Shown here: positions 58,867-64,000 of the stretch, piece after piece
How the letters are laid out: each line of letters opens with the position of its first letter
How positions within the stretch are numbered: position 1 is the first letter of the stretch
NCBI GenBank assembly: GCA_003164135.1
Contig: PLSD01000048.1
Location: 181,598-245,597, forward strand
Direction of reading: 5' to 3'
Length of the DNA stretch: 64,000 nt
DNA from: Acetobacteraceae bacterium
GTDB taxonomy: Bacteria > Pseudomonadota > Alphaproteobacteria > Acetobacterales > Acetobacteraceae
Notes under the pieces: model-generated
Told to the model about the DNA's origin: nothing
The model's database searches: none
What the model saw: the letters and a program-made list of their open reading frames with translations, nothing else
Program-made: the position numbers and the translations under genes

Positions 58867-60045
58867 TTGCGTAGCCAGACTCTTTCCCGTGTTACCGCCC
58901 TCGCGGCGCTCTCCCTGCTCTCCGGCTGCGGCCATATTCCCGGCCTCGGTGGCGGCGCAAACACCAGTCTCGGGCAGACCGCCGCTACCCCCACGGTGTT
59001 CGGCTACGCCACCGCTGATGAACCACAAGCCGCGCTGGCCGCCCGCCAGGTTCTCAACCAGGGCGGCAACGCAGCCGATGCCGCCGCCGCCGCCGGCTTC
59101 GTGCTCAGCGTCACCCTGCCGTCGCGCGCCGGGCTCGGCGGCGGCGGCGCCTGCCTCGTTAAAATGCCGGACGCCCAAGGCAACGCGCAGCCGCCGGTGG
59201 CCTTGCTGTTTCCGCCCAGCGCCCCCGCAAGCCTCTCCGGTGACCGCCCCGCCGCCGTGCCAAACATGGCGCGCGGCCTGTTCGCCTTACAGGCCCGCTA
59301 CGGTGTGCTCCCGGCCGCCAGCGTCATCGTCCCCGCCGAGCGCCTCGCCGGCGGCGTTCCCGTCTCCTCCGCCCTGGAAACCGACCTCCAGGTCGTCGGC
59401 AACGCGCTGGCCGCCGACCCCGCCGCGGCCTCGGTATTCGCCCCTGGCGGCGCCCTGCTCCCGGCCGGCGCCAATCTGACCCAGCCGGACCTCGCCGTCA
59501 CGCTGGAATCCCTGCGCGTCCTCGGCGTCCAGGGCTTATACGCCGGCACCTACGCGCAAAACTTCGTCACCGCCGCCAACCAGGCCGGTGCCGGCCTCCA
59601 GGCTTCGGACCTCACCACTAACGCGCCTAAATTCACCAACGCGGACAGCAGCACCAACGGCAATCTCACCACCGCCGCCCTGCCCGCCGCGCAAGCCGGC
59701 ACCGCGCAACCCGCCACCGCCAGCTTCTCGGCGCTGGACAAAAACGGCGGTGTCGTCAGTTGCGCCGTCAGCATGAACAACCTCTTCGGCACCGGCCGCA
59801 TCGCGCCCGGCACCGGCATCCTGCTCGCCGCCGCCCCGCGCCCCAGCCAGCCCGCAACCCTCGCCGCCACCGTCACCTACACCACCAGCGGCTCCACCTT
59901 CCACGCCACCACAACCGGCACCGGCCAGGGCGCCATCTCGCGCGCCAACGCCATCGCCTGCCCCGGCGGCGTTCCCGGCGGCGAGGCCTCCTGCACCGCA
60001 ACCGCCGACCCGTCCGGCCAGGGTCTGGCCGTTGGTGGACGCTGA
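58867..60045 (+). CDS. Compact gamma-glutamyltransferase-like lipoprotein
   Basis: A 392-residue predicted lipoprotein (lipobox LLSGC, Cys21) of the GGT superfamily. The N-terminal GGT block is present (ARQVLNQGGNAADAAAAAGF) with RAGLGGGGACLV, and the small-subunit region reads FSALDKNGGVVSCAVSMNNLFGTGR. GGT is normally about 560-580 residues; here large parts are missing. The autocleavage site, usually TTHxS, reads TASFS: Thr284 aligns with the catalytic threonine but the neighbouring Thr and His are lost. It may have no transferase activity. The initiation codon appears to be TTG at 58867 with GGGGA nine bases before. No in-frame ATG precedes it. Confidence 0.75.
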   Translation: MRSQTLSRVTALAALSLLSGCGHIPGLGGGANTSLGQTAATPTVFGYATADEPQAALAARQVLNQGGNAADAAAAAGFVLSVTLPSRAGLGGGGACLVKMPDAQGNAQPPVALLFPPSAPASLSGDRPAAVPNMARGLFALQARYGVLPAASVIVPAERLAGGVPVSSALETDLQVVGNALAADPAAASVFAPGGALLPAGANLTQPDLAVTLESLRVLGVQGLYAGTYAQNFVTAANQAGAGLQASDLTTNAPKFTNADSSTNGNLTTAALPAAQAGTAQPATASFSALDKNGGVVSCAVSMNNLFGTGRIAPGTGILLAAAPRPSQPATLAATVTYTTSGSTFHATTTGTGQGAISRANAIACPGGVPGGEASCTATADPSGQGLAVGGR

Positions 60046-60066
60046 GTCAGCAAACACGGCGCACCT

Positions 60067-61224
60067 ATGAAAATCGGCGCGGGGCGGGCCGTTCCATCCT
60101 TCCGGGTGATGGATGTCATCACCGAGGCTAATGCGCGCGAACAGCGGCGGCAACCGGGCGATGCGCGGGTTTTGCGCATGGAAGTTGGGCAGCCGGGCAC
60201 GGGCCTGCCCGATGGGGCGCGTCAGGCGGTTGAGGCGGCGCTACGCTCGGGGGACACCCTGGGTTACACCGAGGCGTTGGGCCGGCTGCCTTTGCGCGCG
60301 GCGATCGCGGCGCATATTCATGATTGGTATGGTGTTTCGGTGCCGGTGTCGCGCATTGCGGTGACGTTTGGCGCGTCGGGGGCGTTTCCGCTGGCGTTTC
60401 TGGCGGCGTTCGACACCGGTGACACCATTGCCCTGGCCGCGCCGTATTACCCGCCGTATGTGAACATCGCCACCGCGCTGGGCCTGAAACCGCTCATTCT
60501 GCCTTGCGGCATCGAGACCGGGTTTCAGCCCACGGTTGCCATGCTGGAAGCGTTGGAGCGCAAGCCCGACGGCCTGATCATCGCGAGCCCGGCCAACCCC
60601 ACCGGCTCCATGCTCGCCCCAGAGGACCTCGCCGCCCTGGCCCGCTATTGCCACACCAATGGCATCCGTTTGATTTCAGATGAGATTTACCATGGCCTCA
60701 CCTACGGCAAGCCTATCGCCTCGGCGTCGGAGTTCTCCGAGAGCGCCATCGTCATCAATTCATTCTCCAAGTATTTTTCCATGACCGGCTGGCGCGTCGG
60801 CTGGATGGTCTGCCCCGAGGACCTCGTCCGCACCGTCGAGCGTCTGGCCGCGAATTTCTTCGTCTCGCCGTCCTACATCTCGCAAATCGCCGCGCAGGCC
60901 GCGCTGGGCTGCCACGCGGAGCTGCAAGCCAACCGCACCCGCTACGCCGCCGCCCGCCAGATCATGCTCACCGGCCTCGAATCCGCCGGTTTCACGAAAA
61001 TTTCTCCCCCGGACGGCGCGTTTTACCTCTACGCCGATTGCACCAGCTTTGCCGCCGACAGTGCCGCTTTTTGCGCCCGGCTGCTTGACGAAGCCAATAT
61101 TGCCGCTACACCCGGCTACGATTTCGACGCAACGAGGGGCAAGAACTTCTTCAGAATGAGCTACTGCGCCGCATTACCGGACATAGAGGAAGCCATTTTC
61201 CGCCTGTGTCGCCTCAATTCCTAG
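60067..61224 (+). CDS. Class I/II pyridoxal-phosphate aminotransferase
   Basis: Fold-type I aminotransferase of 385 residues, aspartate aminotransferase-like. SPANPTGSML contains the conserved Asn, SDEIYHGLTYG the Asp and Tyr that hold PLP, and Lys235 in NSFSKYFSMTGWRVGW is the Schiff-base lysine. FFRMSYC near the C-terminus supplies the substrate-binding Arg. The donor and acceptor are not fixed by sequence; homologues act on aspartate, alanine or aromatic amino acids. It starts 21 bp after the GGT-like gene. Confidence 0.9.
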   Translation: MKIGAGRAVPSFRVMDVITEANAREQRRQPGDARVLRMEVGQPGTGLPDGARQAVEAALRSGDTLGYTEALGRLPLRAAIAAHIHDWYGVSVPVSRIAVTFGASGAFPLAFLAAFDTGDTIALAAPYYPPYVNIATALGLKPLILPCGIETGFQPTVAMLEALERKPDGLIIASPANPTGSMLAPEDLAALARYCHTNGIRLISDEIYHGLTYGKPIASASEFSESAIVINSFSKYFSMTGWRVGWMVCPEDLVRTVERLAANFFVSPSYISQIAAQAALGCHAELQANRTRYAAARQIMLTGLESAGFTKISPPDGAFYLYADCTSFAADSAAFCARLLDEANIAATPGYDFDATRGKNFFRMSYCAALPDIEEAIFRLCRLNS

Positions 61225-61323
61225 ACTAATGTATTGCATGCGCGGGGACTTTCCTCTCGCAAAGACTTCCAATATCAGTGTCGCGCCCACCTGAGGGCGC
61301 CATAACCGAGGTAGAATAGAGCC

Positions 61324-62073
61324 ATGAAACTGCTGGTCGCCGTGAAACGGGTGGTCGATTACAACGTGAAAGTCCGGGTAAAATCGGATCACACCGCTGT
61401 TGAGACCTCCGGCGTTAAAATGTCGATGAACCCGTTTGACGAAATCGCCGTCGAAGAAGCTGTCCGCCTGAAGGAAAAGGGCATTGTCACCGAGATCATC
61501 GCGGTGTCGCTCGGCGCGACCCAGTGCCAGGAAACCATCCGCACCGCGCTCGCCATGGGCGCTGACCGCGGCATTCTGGTGGAAACCGATGTCGCGCTGG
61601 AGCCGCTGGCTGTTGCCAAAATGCTGAAGGCGATTATCGTCAAGGAAGGCATCGAGCTCGCCATTCTCGGCAAGCAGGCGATCGACGATGACATGAACGC
61701 CACCGGCCAGATGCTCGCCGCCCTGCTGGGCTGGCCACAAGGCACCTTCGCCAGCAAAATCGAAATCGCCGATGGCACCGCCACCGTCACCCGCGAGGTT
61801 GACGGCGGTCTGGAGACCGTGGCCCTGACCCTGCCGGCCGTCGTCACCGCCGACCTGCGCCTCAACGAGCCGCGCTACGCCTCGCTGCCGAACATCATGA
61901 AGGCCCGCAAAAAGACCATCGACGTGGTGAAGCCGGAAGACCTGGGCGTTGACCCCACGCCGCGCCTGACCATCCTCACGGTCAACGAGCCGCCCGTGCG
62001 CAAGGCCGGCATCAAGGTCGCCGACGTGGCCGCCCTTATCGACAAACTCCGTAATGAAGCGAAGGTGATCTAA
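61324..62073 (+). CDS. etfB: Electron transfer flavoprotein beta subunit
   Basis: 249 residues; with EtfA it shuttles electrons from acyl-CoA and other dehydrogenases to ETF-ubiquinone oxidoreductase. Starts [20 protein letters not shown]; the AMP-binding beta-subunit signature region reads [22 protein letters not shown], and [40 protein letters not shown] follows in blocks. The 99-bp gap upstream carries a GCGCCC/GGGCGC hairpin (61283-61300). It is 2 bp from etfA, the usual order. Confidence 0.97.
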   Translation: MKLLVAVKRVVDYNVKVRVKSDHTAVETSGVKMSMNPFDEIAVEEAVRLKEKGIVTEIIAVSLGATQCQETIRTALAMGADRGILVETDVALEPLAVAKMLKAIIVKEGIELAILGKQAIDDDMNATGQMLAALLGWPQGTFASKIEIADGTATVTREVDGGLETVALTLPAVVTADLRLNEPRYASLPNIMKARKKTIDVVKPEDLGVDPTPRLTILTVNEPPVRKAGIKVADVAALIDKLRNEAKVI

Positions 62074-62075
62074 TC

Positions 62076-63005
62076 ATGACCTCACTTGTTGTTCTCGACT
62101 TCGATGCCCACGGCATCAAGCAGCCGTCCCGCTCGGCCATCGCCGCGGCCGCCCTGCTGGGTGAAGTCCATGTGTTGATCGCAGGCAGCGGCGTAGGCAA
62201 TGCCCCCGCCGAGGCCGCCAAAATCGCCGGCGTGTCGAAAGTGCTGGCCGCTGACGACGCCTCGCTGACGCACGGCCTGGCTGAACCGCTGTCCGCGCTC
62301 ATCGTCTCGCTCGCCGGCAACTATTCGCACATCATGTGGGCCGCCACCGCGGCCGGCAAAAACGTGCTGCCGCGCGTCGCTGCCTTGCTGGACGTGCAGC
62401 CGCTCAGCGACATCTCCGGCGTGGTCGATGCCGACACCTTCATTCGCCCGATCTATGCCGGCAACGCCCTCGCCACGGTGAAATCCTCCGACTCCAAAAA
62501 AGTCATCACCGTGCGTGCTTCCAGCTTCGACCCCGTCGCGGCCGAAGGCGGTTCCGCCGCCATTGAGACCCTGACAGTCGCCGCCGTGGCGCCGCAGTCC
62601 AAGTATCTCTCCTCCGAGCTCTCCAAGAGCGAGCGTCCCGAACTCACCGCGGCGAAAATCATCGTCTCCGGCGGGCGCGGCATGCAGAACGGCGAAAACT
62701 TCACCAAACTGCTCGACCCCGTGGCCGACAAGCTGGGCGCCGCCGTTGGCGCCTCGCGCGCGGCCGTGGATGCCGGGTTTGTTCCCAACGACTATCAGGT
62801 CGGCCAGACCGGCAAGATCGTCGCCCCGGACCTATACATCGCCGTCGGCATTTCGGGCGCCATTCAGCACCTCGCCGGCATGAAGGACTCCAAAGTCATC
62901 GTCGCCATCAACAAGGATGAAGACGCCCCGATCTTCCAGGTTGCCGATTACGGCCTGGTCGGCGACCTCTTCGTCATCCTGCCGGAGCTCGAAAAAGCCC
63001 TATGA
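62076..63005 (+). CDS. etfA: Electron transfer flavoprotein alpha subunit
   Basis: 309 residues; carries the FAD of the ETF heterodimer. The C-terminal FAD domain includes [57 protein letters not shown] and [31 protein letters not shown] within the etfB end serves as ribosome site. The stop overlaps the dehydrogenase start (ATGA), linking ETF to fatty-acid or butyrate-type oxidation. Confidence 0.97.
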   Translation: MTSLVVLDFDAHGIKQPSRSAIAAAALLGEVHVLIAGSGVGNAPAEAAKIAGVSKVLAADDASLTHGLAEPLSALIVSLAGNYSHIMWAATAAGKNVLPRVAALLDVQPLSDISGVVDADTFIRPIYAGNALATVKSSDSKKVITVRASSFDPVAAEGGSAAIETLTVAAVAPQSKYLSSELSKSERPELTAAKIIVSGGRGMQNGENFTKLLDPVADKLGAAVGASRAAVDAGFVPNDYQVGQTGKIVAPDLYIAVGISGAIQHLAGMKDSKVIVAINKDEDAPIFQVADYGLVGDLFVILPELEKAL

Positions 63006-63877
63006 ACGTCACTCACATTGGCGTCATCGGCGCCGGACTCATGGGCAATGGCATTGCCCACGCTTCCCTGCTCGCTGGCTTCAATGTGATACTTGTGGAC
63101 TCGTTTGAAGCAGCTCTGCCTAAAGCCCTGGCGACCATGACGAAGAACATGGACCGCCAGGTTGCCAAGGGCAGCCTCACCGCCCAGGCGAAGGACGAGG
63201 CGCTCAGCCGCCTCGTCACTTCCACTGACTACAAATCCCTCGCCGCCGCCCAGGTCATCATCGAGGCCATTCCCGAGCGCGAGGACCTCAAAGAGACCAT
63301 CTACAAGGCGCTCGCGCCCATCATTGGGCCGGATACCATTCTGGCCTCCAACACCTCCTCGATTTCCATCACCAAGCTCGCCAGCATCACCGGACGGGCC
63401 GATAAATTCATCGGCATGCACTTCTTCAACCCGGTGCCGGTGATGAAGCTGGTGGAAATCACCCGTGGCATGGCGACCTCGGACGAGACCTACAACACCA
63501 TTTACGCGCTGGCGGAAAAGCTCGGCAAAACCATCGCCACGGCGGCGGACGCCCCCGGCTTCATCGTCAACCGCATCCTCTGCCCCATGCTCAACGAGGC
63601 GATTTTTGCTTTGGCGGAAGGGGTCGGCACCGTCACCTCCATTGATTCCGGCATGAAGCTCGGCGCCAACCACCCGATGGGCCCGCTGGAACTGGCCGAT
63701 TTCGTCGGGCTGGATACGCTGCTGGAGATCATGTACGTGCTGCACCGCGGCCTCGGCGAGGACAAATACCGCCCCGCCCCGCTGCTGGTAAAATACGTCG
63801 AAGCCGGCTGGTACGGGCGCAAATCCGGGCGCGGGTTTTACGATTATTCAGTGACACCGCCGAAGGCGACGCGCTGA
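63002..63877 (+). CDS. hbd: 3-hydroxybutyryl-CoA dehydrogenase
   Basis: NAD-dependent 3-hydroxyacyl-CoA dehydrogenase of 291 residues, the short stand-alone type. The Rossmann loop is [21 protein letters not shown]. Catalytic His lies in [16 protein letters not shown] and the Glu/Asn pair is completed by [12 protein letters not shown]. The C-terminal [22 protein letters not shown] closes the dimer domain. It is coupled to etfA (ATGA) and may supply or consume 3-hydroxybutyryl-CoA, which also connects to polyhydroxybutyrate and the phasin elsewhere in the window. Confidence 0.95.
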   Translation: MNVTHIGVIGAGLMGNGIAHASLLAGFNVILVDSFEAALPKALATMTKNMDRQVAKGSLTAQAKDEALSRLVTSTDYKSLAAAQVIIEAIPEREDLKETIYKALAPIIGPDTILASNTSSISITKLASITGRADKFIGMHFFNPVPVMKLVEITRGMATSDETYNTIYALAEKLGKTIATAADAPGFIVNRILCPMLNEAIFALAEGVGTVTSIDSGMKLGANHPMGPLELADFVGLDTLLEIMYVLHRGLGEDKYRPAPLLVKYVEAGWYGRKSGRGFYDYSVTPPKATR

Positions 63878-63885
63878 TTTAGGAA

Positions 63886-63916
63886 GGCCAGGGGCGCCGC
63901 CCCTTGGAACCCTGGC
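63886..63916. repeat. Partial copy of the five-hairpin element
   Basis: Begins AAGGCCAGGGGC and continues GCCCCTTGGAACCCTGGCA, which matches the first 30 bp or so of copy 1 (AGGCCAAGGGGC...TTGGAACCCCGCCA) and then diverges. The stem has one bulge. It lies 8 bp after the hbd stop. Confidence 0.65.
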
Positions 63917-63937
63917 AGGGCATGATGCCCCGCACCC

Positions 63938-64000
63938 CATCCGTAACGGATATACGAAACGGTTCAGCCGTTTTCAAAATTCATATGTGGATGGCCCCCG
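63938..64000. other. Inverted repeats at the right window edge
   Basis: ATCCG/CGGAT around TAA (63939-63951), then AAACGG/CCGTTT with a 5-nt loop (63957-63973), and an outer CATCC/GGATG pairing. It may be part of a further extragenic repeat or the regulatory region of the next gene, cut by the window end. Confidence 0.4.

Noticed and set aside
1..64000. CRISPR array, prophage, integrative element or defence island
   Set aside because: No regularly spaced repeats, integrase, capsid, restriction, toxin or nuclease genes were found; tRNA-Gln has no integration footprint beside it.

Overview
The window is 64 kb of dense, GC-rich chromosome that reads as an alphaproteobacterium, most probably Acetobacteraceae (an Acidocella or Acidiphilium-like organism). 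The pointers are an acetobacteral-looking EF-G, a Hint-domain protein of the acetic-acid-bacteria type, EipB/DUF1849, DUF3035, DUF2125, DUF1127 and COQ9-type proteins, and short ATGA/GTGA overlaps nearly everywhere. The genus is an inference from memory of these families, not a search result. I see no integrase, transposase, phage gene, CRISPR array or toxin-antitoxin pair. Most of the window is core metabolism.

Layout. 1-8.3 kb: partial fusA (minus), a DUF1800/DUF1501 export pair (plus), an EipB-like envelope protein, a small membrane protein and uvrB (all minus). 8.3-11.1 kb: a Hint-domain protein, a phasin and a COQ9-like protein. 11.2-17.1 kb: an amino-acid block (gamma carbonic anhydrase, argC, secB, a TlpA-type thioredoxin, argH, an LptM-like micro-lipoprotein, lysA) bracketed by two inverted copies of a 182-bp repeat made of five hairpins. 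17.2-23.3 kb: copCD, then the ribF-ileS-lspA-DUF3035 operon (minus). 23.4-28.1 kb: a DUF2125 protein, the ThiX/Z/Y thiamine-precursor ABC transporter under a TPP riboswitch, and a divergent methyltransferase. 28.1-36.8 kb: ubiA, rsmE, gshA, the mlaA-mlaC pair, metF, a UvrD-type helicase and prmA. 36.8-41.4 kb: a DUF1127 protein, aminopeptidase P, thpR, a perfect 16-bp parS centromere site and a CYTH-CHAD protein.

41.6-54.7 kb is the longest co-oriented run. A HlyD/two-ATPase/two-permease exporter is followed by a SagB-like nitroreductase. Then comes an operon of a Lon-family protein with a degenerate P-loop, a small Usp-like protein, two FAD oxidoreductases (GlpA-like and GlpB/HcnB-like) and a glycerol-kinase-like FGGY kinase, closed by a strong hairpin. 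54.7-57.4 kb: tRNA-Gln(TTG), ispE and a TPR lipoprotein (minus). 57.5-64 kb: apaG with a triplicated start region, folE, a compact gamma-glutamyltransferase-like lipoprotein, an aminotransferase, etfBA and a 3-hydroxyacyl-CoA dehydrogenase, ending in a fragment of the hairpin repeat.

The observations I would follow first are: the five-hairpin element, whose stems change on both arms together while the long loop stays the same; the parS site; the TPP riboswitch whose last conserved bases are the Shine-Dalgarno; the apaG leader, where a tandem repeat makes a 12-codon upstream ORF ending on the apaG start; a 10-G tract and 40-bp palindrome upstream of the Hint gene; and the Lon/Usp/glycerol operon. 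I did not find a complete, unmistakably new defence or biosynthetic system.
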